Shown one piece after another: positions 10,101 through 18,863 of a stretch of 64,000 nt of DNA. The position numbers and the translations under genes were made by a program. Where the stretch lies: assembly GCA_030848705.1 (NCBI GenBank), contig CM061238.1:29542655-29606654 (forward strand), read 5' to 3'. Positions within the stretch are counted from its first letter, which is position 1; every line of letters starts with the position of its first letter. This stretch comes from Heracleum sosnowskyi (taxonomy: Eukaryota > Streptophyta > Magnoliopsida > Apiales > Apiaceae). A model generated the notes under the pieces. The model worked only from the letters and a program-made list of their open reading frames with translations. It was not told the origin of the DNA and searched no databases.

Positions 10101-11259
10101 CAGTTTGACTCTCAAGGCCTAGTGCCTGAATAGTGTGGGCTCCCTCAATATCTCTCTGGACATGCTCAAGTCCCTCTCCTTTTGCCAACTCATTTGGCTG
10201 CCTCTCATTTTTATGCTCACCTCTCTTTTCTTTTATCTCTATTTTCTTTTGCACACCCTCACTCAACCTAGATGCATGGGTATGAGCAGTACTAACATGC
10301 ATGGAAGGAGAAGATTTAGAATGTACCTTTAGGAGTTTGGCAAGAGGTAGGTCATCATCAGAGGCATCCTCAACAAGTACAGCATCAAAATTAGGCTGGG
10401 AGGACTTGACAGCATCTTTGGGAGGAATGTTACTGTCAGTTGTAGTCTGGACAGCAGGTTCTGGCATGACAGCATCTTTGGGAGGTGGAGTGACAGTATG
10501 TCCTGTAGTGACAGCATCTTTCTCTCCACCTTTGACAGTAGTTGTGCCCAGGACAGTAGCATCCCCAGTGTCTTTGACAGCAACAGAGGCTGTGACAGCA
10601 TCTTCCTGAAGGTAAGATGCTCCTTGGAGGTCAGACAAAGTGTTGGCTGTTTCAGTTTCTGACAAAATACCACTTTGCCCTAGCTCAGTGTTTGGAGGAG
10701 TGGTGTCCATCTCACTTTGAGAAATGGGTTCTTGTGGACCACTAGAGGGGGGCTCATCCATGATTGGAGATGGATGATCAAAACCTGAAGGGTTGGGACT
10801 GTCCCCTTCTCTAGGTTGTGGAGAAGAAACAAAAGAATGTGTAGGGAAGGAAGAAGGTGAAAGTGTAGTAGAGAGTGGGGGCTGATTCACAGATGAAACA
10901 TGTGAACCATCAATAGGAGTAGAGAAATCCTCACTGTGCCCTAACTCACTGTGTGTTTCTTCAAGTGGGGGTATCTCAGGTTGGGAACCATGAGTATGTG
11001 CAGACTCTGTACAGGGTGCCTTGGGAGACAGGCCAATTTCAATAGAAGCACCTTGTTGAGAAGGCACATCAAGGGAGGAGTTTATTTCCCTGGTTTCCTC
11101 CACAGTCTTGGCTTCTTCTTCCTTAGCCTTGGCCTCCTTTTCCTCGTCTATCTCATCGAGGGCATCCAAAAGCACCTCGAAGAGCTCCTCAATCTCTTCA
11201 TTGTAGGGTTCACTATCACACATCTTTAGACCAACTTCGATTCCTACTTTGTTTTCCAT
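7171..11259 (-). CDS. Third ORF of the Sirevirus-like element (envelope position), 1362 aa
   Basis: This is one uninterrupted frame from ATG at 11259, 412 bases after the pol stop, ending 76 bases before the polypurine tract. Seen: an acidic N-terminus (Glu-rich near 20-55), a Pro/Ser/Thr-rich part to about 250, a first cluster of KDAV repeats near 225-290, a likely coiled coil near 425-470, a run of Asp near 838-845, a second KDAV/KDTV/KGTV cluster near 915-960, a Lys/Arg-rich basic patch near 965-1000, and a charged C-terminus. There is no N-terminal signal peptide and no clear membrane anchor; the best hydrophobic stretch, near 660-690, is weak. Known: Sireviruses carry envelope-like ORFs here, but their function is unproven. 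The protein could equally be nuclear or particle-associated. Its length is above what I recall for the SIRE1 envelope-like protein. Confidence 0.8.
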   Translation of the reverse strand: MENKVGIEVGLKMCDSEPYNEEIEELFEVLLDALDEIDEEKEAKAKEEEAKTVEETREINSSLDVPSQQGASIEIGLSPKAPCTESAHTHGSQPEIPPLEETHSELGHSEDFSTPIDGSHVSSVNQPPLSTTLSPSSFPTHSFVSSPQPREGDSPNPSGFDHPSPIMDEPPSSGPQEPISQSEMDTTPPNTELGQSGILSETETANTLSDLQGASYLQEDAVTASVAVKDTGDATVLGTTTVKGGEKDAVTTGHTVTPPPKDAVMPEPAVQTTTDSNIPPKDAVKSSQPNFDAVLVEDASDDDLPLAKLLKVHSKSSPSMHVSTAHTHASRLSEGVQKKIEIKEKRGEHKNERQPNELAKGEGLEHVQRDIEGAHTIQALGLESQTVRGDEITQKHPESVRTPIASKPLSFPSPPRRLRSGGPSATFGNRIAALEGQCATLDSKLDSLSQLVVDGFAATQLSIQFLTDLVAANSTKGEKVARSESMPIQESSGTQGEPVAVKTRGGAKRKAMSQGEQVKPSSAKPQDKAERTIEVEMDGERVLMSKETQDALHRRPASRHPILPPVVIREPIQETQETALHKKWREMEEQNKLGKGKGKLPESIHKGTTWSNGTEYDQEEANVLMVDYRESTLHNHDNEFSSLVEEAMNAPSNRPTNTTKLLKEQITSVSVMVNDEKRWAVSIYLTSGISYFITMQLLQSLPAKVLCALKGKIRATQTPFNEILDMQIQNLIIQKLPEVYSNPPSVFYRSETKDGTRRNSFMNIGSPSKMETKSILKVLDEILSSNANPGRVHAVQEIYKMLVLRDKALGARMKELITRANAKRNDQGGSCFYNIPPHDDDDDDEDGKDGGGEASGNAGNAGGSNSGNTGIQSQNEGNEETPSQEKKDVGATDKEESRILEALEASILRCAIDCINAEKDAVIKGTVDKDTVIEDAVLKDAVDRGTVKEGSVKDETKAAVKPKRLKANAKAWFSRQKPAGKHKYSGKEKATGFGRNLRKPIQSIPPNSLKIQQMKSKEIKSVEVKLDADQEASEYILWWEESRSAKIDKDFNLVATSTKNSTSTIDKRRIDFFYLERMVELLESYDNVSEAVMEHVLKYQADRDAEFYQKFGYNFADFDDADILNDLPASPIPYHWYYEFDDSPTEEGQAQPTQEGQPKPSKGPESSAYSQAQTELDKKEAELLEIHKASNKAESEAPNYQPYMLENPLRVKFLKEEIYVCSLHKLKTSTLKDLQYMVAGSIHPLEQICSYEIEKLLEGRKGEDSKLDKQRRKSLNAYPGRRFKLINEELHFRTYPYDIEQWLNLRDVSSLISPSIKKIIDEVEDDAVSAAEISLVESLRSCLAEALKREDAARQKRKSQAK

Positions 11260-11671
11260 TATTCACTTTAAAACTGATAGCAGACTGGTGAAACCTAAGG
11301 ATAATTTATAGGCAAAACCGTCTAAGGATTAAAGTCTAATGGTCAACAGTTAGAGTACCCATACAACTACCACAAAAGTAATTAATGGTCGTGTCCTCCT
11401 TTAATCCTACAGATTAATGCAAAAGAGTGTGAAAGTCCAATGGAACAGATTTTTAACTCTCAAACTTAACAGATAACCACATTAAAGTCATACACGGTTT
11501 AAAAATATGAGACTGGCACAAAAATACTGACATGAGTAGTCAAATCAACACATGCTGTCACATAACAGACATAAACCAAGTAGACAGTAACTTCTCTTGA
11601 CAGCAGGTTTGAAATTGCTGTCATGAGCTTCATAAAAAAAACAAAATTGAAAATTTAGAAACCTTAGTAAA
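11260..11671 (-). other. Spacer between pol and the third ORF
   Basis: These 412 bases have no long frame. Four CTGTC/GACAG motifs fall in 11550-11625. If the third ORF is expressed from a spliced or separate RNA, its control signals would lie here. No clear TATA box was identified. Confidence 0.5.
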
Positions 11672-14600
11672 TTAACATACCAGATTCAGCATTCCCAATT
11701 CACTTACCAACCTGTTAAAGGTTGCTTCATCCAATGGCTTAGTGAAGATGTCAGCAAGTTGCTTGTCAGTTGGGACATAAATCAGCTTCACAGTTCCTTG
11801 TTCAACATGCTCTCTGATAAAGTGATGTCTTATATCAATGTGCTTTGTCCTAGAGTGTTGAACTGGATTGTCTGAGATGGCTATGGCACTAGTGTTGTCA
11901 CAGTAAATAGGAATATCTCTTAACACTAGACCATAATCTAGAAGTTGACTTTTCATCCATAGAATTTGTGCACAGCAACTGCCTGCAGCAATGTACTCAG
12001 CTTCTGCAGTTGAGGTAGAAACTGAATGCTGCTTCTTGCTAAACCATGATACCAATCTTCCACCAAGAAATTGACAGCTACCAGTAGTACTTTTTCTGTC
12101 AATCTTGCATCCAGCATAGTCTGAGTCTGAGTAACCAATTAGATCAAATCCAGTATTCTTAGGATACCAAAGGCCTAGGTTAGGAGTGCCTTTTAAGTAT
12201 CTAAAGATTCTCTTGATGGCTACCAAGTGTGACTCCTTTGGATCACTTTGAAACCTTGCACAAAGACATGTAGCAAACATGATGTCAGGTCTGCTAGCTG
12301 TTAGGTATAGGAGGGATCCTACCATGCCTCTATAAGTGCTTGAGTCAACTTTCTTTCCTTTAGGATCAAGATCCAGACTAGTTGCTGTGGACATTGGTGT
12401 CCTTGCAGGAGATGAATCTTCCAAGTTGAACTTTTTGAGAAGTTCCTTGATATACTTAGCTTGACTTATGAAGATTCCATCAGTTTGTTGAAGAATTTGT
12501 AACCCTAGAAAGAATGACAATTCTCCCATCATGCTCATCTCATATTTGTTACTCATGAGATGGGAAAACTTCTCACACAGCTTCTCATTTGTAGAACCAA
12601 AAATGATATCATCCACATAGATTTGTACCAGAATGATGTCCTTGCCATGATGCTTGTAGAAAAGTGTCTTGTCCACAACTCCTCTGGTAAACTGGTTTTC
12701 CAGAAGAAAGGTGGAAAGTGTGTCATACCATGCCCTGGGTGCTTGCTTTAGTCCATACAAAGCTTTGAAGAGTTTGTACACAAAGTTATGCATGTCAGCA
12801 TCCTCAAACCCTGGTGGCTGTTCCACATACACTTCTTCTTCCAGCTCTCCATTTAGAAAGGCACTTTTGACATCCATCTGAAATACTTTGAAGTTGCAGT
12901 GTGCAGCATAAGCTAGAAAGATTCTTATAGCTTCAAGTCTGGCAACAGGAGCAAATGTCTCATCATAATCTATTCCCTCCTGTTGACAGTAACCTTTAGC
13001 CACTAGCCTTGCTTTGTTCCTTGTCACCAATCCATTTTCATCAAGTTTGTTTCTGAAAACCCACTTGGTCTCAATAACTGACTTTCCCTTAGGTCTTGGA
13101 ACCAATCTCCATACATTGTTTCTTTCAAACTGATTTAGCTCTTCTTGCATGGCTATCACCCAGTCAGAATCCAACAATGCTTCATCAATTGTCTTGGGTT
13201 CCATTTGTGACAGGAAGCATGAGAACATGCTGTCAGCAGAGACTTTGTTCCTTGTCCTCACACCAGAATTGGGATCACCAATTATAAGGTCATTTGTGTG
13301 GTCCTTGGTCCACCTGGTGATTCTGGGCAAGCTACTTGATTGAACAGGAACATTTGCTTCAGCTTGTTGAGTTGAATGCTCATCAATTTCATTGTCTCCA
13401 CCATGTTCTTCATTGTCTCCAGAGTCAACACTGTTCTGAATGATAGATGTTATGGTGTGTGATTGAGCTGGAGTTTGAATGACAGTAGTGGTGTTGACAG
13501 CATCTTTGTCAACTTCAACAATTTGAGTGAAGCTAGGTTCTTCATCCACAATCTCCTCAGCTTCCAGGTATCCTTGATTCTCAAATCTGAATGTCTGCAT
13601 CTTTCCTTCTTCATGCAGTCCTGGAAACTTGGTTTCATCAAATGTGACATTAACACTTTCTTCAATAATCCTGTGTTCCATGACATAAACTCTGTAGGCA
13701 GTCCTTTCTGTGCTGTAACCCATGAATAATCCTTCAAAAGCCTTGGTGTCAAATTTTCCTTTCTTCTCATGGTTGTCTTTCATCATAAAGCATTTGCTCC
13801 CAAACACATGAAAATATTTGACAGTAGGTTTCTTTCCAGTTAGCAGACAGTAAGGAGTACTTGCATGAGTTTTGTTGATCATGGTTCTGTTCTGAGTATA
13901 ACAGGCTGTGTTGATAGCTTCAGCCCAGAAATATGTTGGCAACTTAGCATCATGCAACATAGTTCTAGCTGCTTCAATGAGAGTCCTGTTCTTTCTTTCT
14001 ACAACTCCATTCTGCTGTGGAGTTCTTGCAGCAGAGAATTGTTGTACAATTCCTTCATCTTTACAGAAATTTCCAAGAGTGGCATTTCTGAATTCTGTAC
14101 CATTGTCACTCCTCAAGATTTGAACTTTTGAGTTTGGGGTTCTATCAAGAACTCTGACTTGATCAATAATCACTTGAGCAGCTTCATCTTTGGATTCAAG
14201 AAATTTCACCCAAGTGTACCTTGAGTAATCATCCACCATTACCAAGGCATACCTCTTTCTGGCCATAGATGGTACATTGACTGGTCCAAAGAGGTCCATG
14301 TGAATTAACTTGAGTGCTTCTGTGTTGGTGTTTACTTGTTTGGACTTGTGCACAGCTCTTCTCAGTTTGCCCATTTGACAATCTTCACACAGTCCTTCTT
14401 GACAGAATTCCTGTTGGGGCAAACCTCTCACTAACTCCTTCTTCATCAAAATATTCATTGTCTTGAAGTTGAGATGTGAGAGCTTCCTGTGCCAAAGCAT
14501 ACTGTCACCAACAGTAGCTTTACTGTAAAAATAGTAAACTTTATCCTTCTTTGTTGAGCTTAGATCAGCAACAAACAAGCTTCCTTTTCTGACCCCTTTT

Positions 14601-14920
14601 AGAGAGAGGCTTCCATCCTTCTTGTGATAGATGTTGCAAACCATCATGTCAAAGTCAACCTTAAATCCTCTGTCACTGAATTGGCTGACACTGAGTAGGT
14701 TGTGCTTCAATCCATCCACAAGAGCAATATCTTCAATGACAACATTTCCAATTTCCAGACAGCCATATCCCACTGTGTAACCCTTGCTGTTGTCTCCAAA
14801 GGTTATGATTGGGCCAGCTTTCTCTACATAATGTGATAGCAGGGCTTTATCACCTGTCATGTGTCTTGAGCAACCACTGTCAATTATCCACATGACCTGA
14901 TTTTTCTTCTTACCCTGCAA
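11672..14920 (-). CDS. pol: Copia pol polyprotein (protease, integrase, reverse transcriptase, RNase H)
   Basis: It is open for 1082 codons, counted from the TTG at 14920. Domains in order: aspartic protease with WIIDSGCSRHMTG (Asp at about 14); GAG-pre-integrase zinc finger with WHRKLSH and CEDC near 140-180; integrase with its D, D, E near 208 (HMDLFGP), 269 (RSDNGTEF) and 306 (VERKNR); a variable linker near 440-580; reverse transcriptase with FQMDVKSAFLNG near 680 and YVDD near 768; RNase H with YSDSDYAG near 931, AEAEY near 970 and YCDNTSA near 1005; and the usual ADIFTKPL end. It has no upstream ATG of its own and is in frame with gag, separated by one TAG (14933-14935), so a gag-pol fusion by readthrough or splicing is likely. 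All catalytic residues I can check are present. Confidence 0.95.
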   Translation of the reverse strand: MQGKKKNQVMWIIDSGCSRHMTGDKALLSHYVEKAGPIITFGDNSKGYTVGYGCLEIGNVVIEDIALVDGLKHNLLSVSQFSDRGFKVDFDMMVCNIYHKKDGSLSLKGVRKGSLFVADLSSTKKDKVYYFYSKATVGDSMLWHRKLSHLNFKTMNILMKKELVRGLPQQEFCQEGLCEDCQMGKLRRAVHKSKQVNTNTEALKLIHMDLFGPVNVPSMARKRYALVMVDDYSRYTWVKFLESKDEAAQVIIDQVRVLDRTPNSKVQILRSDNGTEFRNATLGNFCKDEGIVQQFSAARTPQQNGVVERKNRTLIEAARTMLHDAKLPTYFWAEAINTACYTQNRTMINKTHASTPYCLLTGKKPTVKYFHVFGSKCFMMKDNHEKKGKFDTKAFEGLFMGYSTERTAYRVYVMEHRIIEESVNVTFDETKFPGLHEEGKMQTFRFENQGYLEAEEIVDEEPSFTQIVEVDKDAVNTTTVIQTPAQSHTITSIIQNSVDSGDNEEHGGDNEIDEHSTQQAEANVPVQSSSLPRITRWTKDHTNDLIIGDPNSGVRTRNKVSADSMFSCFLSQMEPKTIDEALLDSDWVIAMQEELNQFERNNVWRLVPRPKGKSVIETKWVFRNKLDENGLVTRNKARLVAKGYCQQEGIDYDETFAPVARLEAIRIFLAYAAHCNFKVFQMDVKSAFLNGELEEEVYVEQPPGFEDADMHNFVYKLFKALYGLKQAPRAWYDTLSTFLLENQFTRGVVDKTLFYKHHGKDIILVQIYVDDIIFGSTNEKLCEKFSHLMSNKYEMSMMGELSFFLGLQILQQTDGIFISQAKYIKELLKKFNLEDSSPARTPMSTATSLDLDPKGKKVDSSTYRGMVGSLLYLTASRPDIMFATCLCARFQSDPKESHLVAIKRIFRYLKGTPNLGLWYPKNTGFDLIGYSDSDYAGCKIDRKSTTGSCQFLGGRLVSWFSKKQHSVSTSTAEAEYIAAGSCCAQILWMKSQLLDYGLVLRDIPIYCDNTSAIAISDNPVQHSRTKHIDIRHHFIREHVEQGTVKLIYVPTDKQLADIFTKPLDEATFNRLVSELGMLNLVC

Positions 14921-14932
14921 AACAGAATGTTT

Positions 14933-14935
14933 CTA
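14933..14935 (-). promoter_or_regulatory. In-frame gag-pol stop (TAG), candidate recoding or splicing site
   Basis: The frame reads GCA-ACT-TAG-AAA-CAT and continues open into protease. Ten bases after the stop comes CTGTTTTGCAG, which looks like a 3' splice site. The sister copy has TAA at the same place with the same downstream tract. Confidence 0.5.
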
Positions 14936-17551
14936 AGTTGCATATGGTACCCAATCTTTGTTGGGTCCTGCAGTTTCAGTGTTCCCTGAGTTTCTTCCAG
15001 TCACAACATCACAAGCATTATCAAAGACTTCCTGTTTGACTTCTCTTTTCACCCACTTAGGTTTAGAATTGGACTTGGTCCTTTTCTTAGTGGATGAAGC
15101 CTTTTTGCTGTTGCCAGCAGGCTCAGAAGTCTCAACAGTGTTTAGGTATGAGCATTTTTCAGTAGAGAGAACAGGTAAGTTAAAGCATGTACTCATGGCA
15201 GTGATTTTACATGGCATACAATCAATGTTATTACAGACACTCATAGTTCTATGCATAAGGGGGGTTCTGTGTAAGTTACCATTGAGTTCAGTTGCATTGA
15301 TCTTATCCTCAATTGGTTTCTTACAAACATGTGTTAAGTGATGTGTAGATCCACAGTTATTGCATAGTTTCCTAGAAGCACCTCCAACATTAGTGTATCC
15401 ATTTCCTTTGTTGACACCTACCTTACCATTCCTGTTCCTAGACTTGGGAGTCACTGGATTGACAGTATGTTCAGAAGTTGCTGTCGAACTATCCTTGACA
15501 GTATCTTTTAATCCTACTGTCTTGACAGAAGGTTTGAGAGTTACTGTCTTGGAATCATTCTTGACAGTATCTTTGAAAGATTCTGTCTTGCCAATCGTGA
15601 CAACATCCTTTGAACTTACTGTCTGATTGCTTGGTAAGTTTACTGTCTTGGGGATTGTGACAGTATCCTTTCCTTCCTTGAATGTGCTGTCAACACCTTC
15701 ATCCTCATCAAGAATTTCTTGTTTGATGAGCATGGCTTCTTCATCAAACTCAATTTCAGCAGCTTTGAAAATAGGAGTTTTAACTTTCTTGAGAATGGTG
15801 GGTTTGACAGCAGCTATTCCAGGACAATCTTGAATCACAGTTTCCTTTCCAGGTCTTCTACCATAAGAAAAACCTATACCAACAGACTGATTTTCTGTAT
15901 GCTTATCATTGTAATCCTGAAGTATCTTTGATGAGTTTCTATAGGCCTTAATCTTAAATTCATTTTCAGCAATCTCATTCCTCAGGAATTCCTCAACCTC
16001 CTTAGCACATTTTAATTCATTTTTAAGTTTGGCATTCTCTTGAGCTAAAGAGCCTAGAGAACTGGTTTTGAGAAAAAGAGAATCATTTTCAGACTGAAGT
16101 GTTTCATTTAGCTTACTTAGTCTAGAGATTTCCTCATTAGCAGCAGATAAGCTAGTATAGACATTGAACATTTCAGCACTTAAGTCTTTAATGGTTTTCT
16201 TATACTCATCAGTAGACATATCAAGTAAGACAAGTGAAGGTACCTGACTTGAAGGAGTTGATGCTACCTCATCAGTGCTAGCCATGAGAGCTAGGTTAAC
16301 ATATTCTTCCTCTTCTTCATCATCAGAATCATCCCAACACTTTCCTTCAGCCACATAGGCTCCACCTTGATTTTTCTTAGAGTATCCACCAGTTCCTTTC
16401 TCATATCTTTGAACCTGTTTGGGTCTTTTGCATTCAGTAGCAAAATGACCAGGTTCTCCACAGTTGTAACATTTGAACTTTGATCTATCCACAAATCCAG
16501 TTTTGTATCCTCCTTTGGTTGAACTTCCCACAGCAGCCTTTGATGAGCTTCCTTTGCTGAACTTGGATGCTTGGCCTTGAGGCTTGTATGACCTATCCTT
16601 CTTGAACCTAAAGTTCTTGAACTTCTTGGCCATGTAAGCCATAGTAGGGTTGTCCATGCTTTCCAGTTCCTCCATTGTGTAGAAGTCTTCATCTTCCACA
16701 TCTTTAATCTGTAGTACCACTTTCTCATCATCTTCAACCACCTCTTCTATCTTCAAGGTCTGTGTTGGGGTTGATTGTGTGATCTGTGGTACTTCACTTG
16801 GCTGTGTGATCCTTGGCACATGTGCTACTAGGGCACTTGACATATTAGCCATCTTGTTCCTTGTTCCACTTTGTATGGCTCTCTTTTGAAAGAGTTCGAG
16901 TTCATAGGATTTCAGAATACCATAAAGTGTCTCAAAGGTTATAGTGTTGAGATCTCTTCCTTCTCGTATGGCTGTTGTCTTGTGTTCAAGGTGATCAGGC
17001 AGTGTGAGCAGGAACTTGACGTTTAATTCTTTTCTGTCATAGTACTTGCCATGTATCTGTAATTCAGTTAAGAGCTTACTGAACCTTTCGAACATGGAGG
17101 TTAAGTCTTCACCAGGCTTGGCCATGAATGCCTCATATTGAGATATTAGAATTTGCCTTTGGTTGCCCTTAACCTCTTCACTTCCTTCACAGAGTAAGGC
17201 TAACCTGATCCACATCTCCTTGGCTGATGTGCAGCTTATTACACTTCCACACATGGCTTTATCCAGCGTGAGAGAATCGAGCAAGATAAGTTGCAAATGA
17301 TCATCTAGCACCATTTTCTCCTTTTCAGGTTCCAAGATTTCTGAGGGATCTTTGGGAACCCAATGTGCAGGAATAATCTCACCATTCACTGTTGTGGCTT
17401 CAATTTCCTTTCTTGGAATGAAAGGACCATTCTCGAGTATACCTGGGTATAGTGGATTTGCAGCTTTGATAAACAACAAGATTTTTCTTTTCCAAATGCT
17501 GTAGTTCTCTTTATCAAAAGCTGGGATCTTGATACTGTTTGATTTCTGCAT
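14933..17551 (-). CDS. gag: Copia gag, 872 aa, with two zinc knuckles
   Basis: The ATG at 17551 (MQKSNSIKIPAFDKENY) is chosen because it begins the conserved copia gag/UBN2 fold shared with the sister copy. The same frame stays open upstream into the primer site and LTR. Seen: the UBN2-type region (about 8-250), a first CCHC knuckle CYNCGEPGHFATEC near 361, a long predicted coiled coil near 450-560, a cluster of KDTV/KTV repeats near 624-697, and a second CCHC knuckle CNNCGSTHHLTHVC near 730. The protein would form the particle and bind the RNA. The frame ends ACT-TAG and is in phase with pol. The large size and double knuckle fit Sireviruses. Confidence 0.93.
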   Translation of the reverse strand: MQKSNSIKIPAFDKENYSIWKRKILLFIKAANPLYPGILENGPFIPRKEIEATTVNGEIIPAHWVPKDPSEILEPEKEKMVLDDHLQLILLDSLTLDKAMCGSVISCTSAKEMWIRLALLCEGSEEVKGNQRQILISQYEAFMAKPGEDLTSMFERFSKLLTELQIHGKYYDRKELNVKFLLTLPDHLEHKTTAIREGRDLNTITFETLYGILKSYELELFQKRAIQSGTRNKMANMSSALVAHVPRITQPSEVPQITQSTPTQTLKIEEVVEDDEKVVLQIKDVEDEDFYTMEELESMDNPTMAYMAKKFKNFRFKKDRSYKPQGQASKFSKGSSSKAAVGSSTKGGYKTGFVDRSKFKCYNCGEPGHFATECKRPKQVQRYEKGTGGYSKKNQGGAYVAEGKCWDDSDDEEEEEYVNLALMASTDEVASTPSSQVPSLVLLDMSTDEYKKTIKDLSAEMFNVYTSLSAANEEISRLSKLNETLQSENDSLFLKTSSLGSLAQENAKLKNELKCAKEVEEFLRNEIAENEFKIKAYRNSSKILQDYNDKHTENQSVGIGFSYGRRPGKETVIQDCPGIAAVKPTILKKVKTPIFKAAEIEFDEEAMLIKQEILDEDEGVDSTFKEGKDTVTIPKTVNLPSNQTVSSKDVVTIGKTESFKDTVKNDSKTVTLKPSVKTVGLKDTVKDSSTATSEHTVNPVTPKSRNRNGKVGVNKGNGYTNVGGASRKLCNNCGSTHHLTHVCKKPIEDKINATELNGNLHRTPLMHRTMSVCNNIDCMPCKITAMSTCFNLPVLSTEKCSYLNTVETSEPAGNSKKASSTKKRTKSNSKPKWVKREVKQEVFDNACDVVTGRNSGNTETAGPNKDWVPYAT

Positions 17552-17588
17552 TTTCTCCGGGATCTCAGATATGTATGTTAATCTGAAA

Positions 17589-17600
17589 GCTCTGATACCA
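17589..17600 (-). other. Primer binding site, initiator Met-tRNA
   Basis: On the minus strand TGGTATCAGAGC begins two bases after the 5' LTR end, matching the tRNA-iMet 3' end used by most plant copia elements. Confidence 0.95.
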
Positions 17601-17602
17601 GT

Positions 17603-18655
17603 TGTTAGTCCTTGTGTATTGCAGAAGGGGGGGGATGAATGCAATACTGATAAAATTCAATCTAAATTTCAACAACTAAAATCAAGATTAAACGTTATCA
17701 GCAATATATGCAATCACGAACAGTATTTAGTAAGAACAAGATTCACAAAATAAATGTTTTATTTATTTTGCAAAGTGTTGCTACAACCTCAAGAAAAAGA
17801 TCTCGAGCTGCGGGTTTTCTTCTAAGACACTTTCTTCTGTTCGTTACTCCTAGAATGAGTTGATAGTAGGTATATGACTAACCCTATCACTATCAGTCAC
17901 GGGTTTGTAAAGCTGCTGTCACTGTCAAGTGGCAGCTTCTTACAGATTGTCTTACCCATGTGACTTTCCTAAATTGCTAACATGTCAGATATACATTACA
18001 AAGAAAGCAACCTAGATTCATTCTATTTCCAGCTAAACCAATTCAGCAGATAAAGACTTGACCTTGCTCTTGAATTGATTCGCTTTTGATTTGTAGTGCC
18101 TTGAAGCTTCTGTCGTAGTCTTGCAGACTTGGTGCAGCTTAGGGATGCTGCATCACGCCTGTTTCTTGAACATTTAAACTGTCACGGGATTTGACTGAGA
18201 AAGATACCTAGCATAAGGATCTTTATTGAGACAGTTACTTTTGCCGCAAAGCTTGCTGTCACAGGAATGATCTCTTGGTGACAGTATGAGTTCCCCGCAT
18301 AGAGTGCTGTCGAGGATCCCAAACTTGCTGTCGAGGGCAATAGTTGCTGTCGCGTAGTCTTCCGCCAATGTTGCTGTCAGAGTGAATATGCTGTCGTGAC
18401 TTGCAACATTCTGTCTTCTTGTAATCTTACTGTCACAGCTTTAGGACAGTAACCTTTATTCATGTTGTCATCCAAAAAGCATTCTTTGAGGCTTGAACAC
18501 ACAAGTGAACTTCTTTCAAATAATACAACTAGAATAACATTACATACTGATTACAAGAACATACTTTGGCTATGACAGTATGTTCTACTTAATTTAAAAA
18601 ATTAAGTACAATCAAAGTTAAGTTGTTTCTATGCTATCACCCATAAATCCCAACA
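17603..18655 (-). repeat. 5' LTR of the complete copia element
   Basis: This is the 1053-base partner of the left LTR, identical by eye except for one G/A difference in the CTGTCGTGACTTGC region. It is followed by the TSD ATAAT at 18656-18660. Confidence 0.95.
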
Positions 18656-18660
18656 ATAAT

Positions 18661-18863
18661 AATTAACTTTTAGATATAAAACACTTAGCAGAATCTCATG
18701 CCAATTTGAATTTGGTTAAGGTTAAACATCCAAAGAAATACAAAATATAACAAAAAAAATAAAAATATTAATCTTTATATATAAAACACTTAACAAAATC
18801 TCATGCCAATTTAAATTTGGGTCTTACATATAAAACACTTAATAGAATCTCTTGTTAATTTAA
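18661..18863. repeat. AT-rich repeat segment between the copia element and the LINE
   Basis: It holds three copies of a TATAAAACACTTARNA(G/A)AATCTC unit and closely resembles 28280-28476. It is the right part of the site interrupted by the copia element. Confidence 0.6.

Larger units (their letters stand above)
6029..18655 (-). mobile_element. Complete Ty1/copia retrotransposon, Sirevirus (SIRE/Maximus)-like, 12.6 kb
   Basis: Seen: two 1053-bp LTRs (TGTTGGG...CTAACA in element orientation) that differ at one base by eye (6823/18397 region), a 5-bp TSD ATAAT, an initiator Met-tRNA primer site, a polypurine tract, gag (17551-14933), pol (14920-11672) in the order protease, integrase, RT, RNase H, and a third long ORF (11259-7171) before the 3' LTR. 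Known: a large gag with two zinc knuckles, LTRs near 1 kb and an envelope-position ORF are typical of Sireviruses. Inferred: insertion is very recent, because the LTRs are nearly identical and all three frames are open, and the element may be capable of transposition. Confidence 0.95.

Noticed and set aside
14958..15833. Plus-strand frames opposite gag
   Set aside because: They have no domains and mirror the KDTV repeat region of the real gag frame.
17583..17600. tRNA gene at the Met-tRNA match
   Set aside because: Only the 12-base primer complement is present, directly after an LTR.
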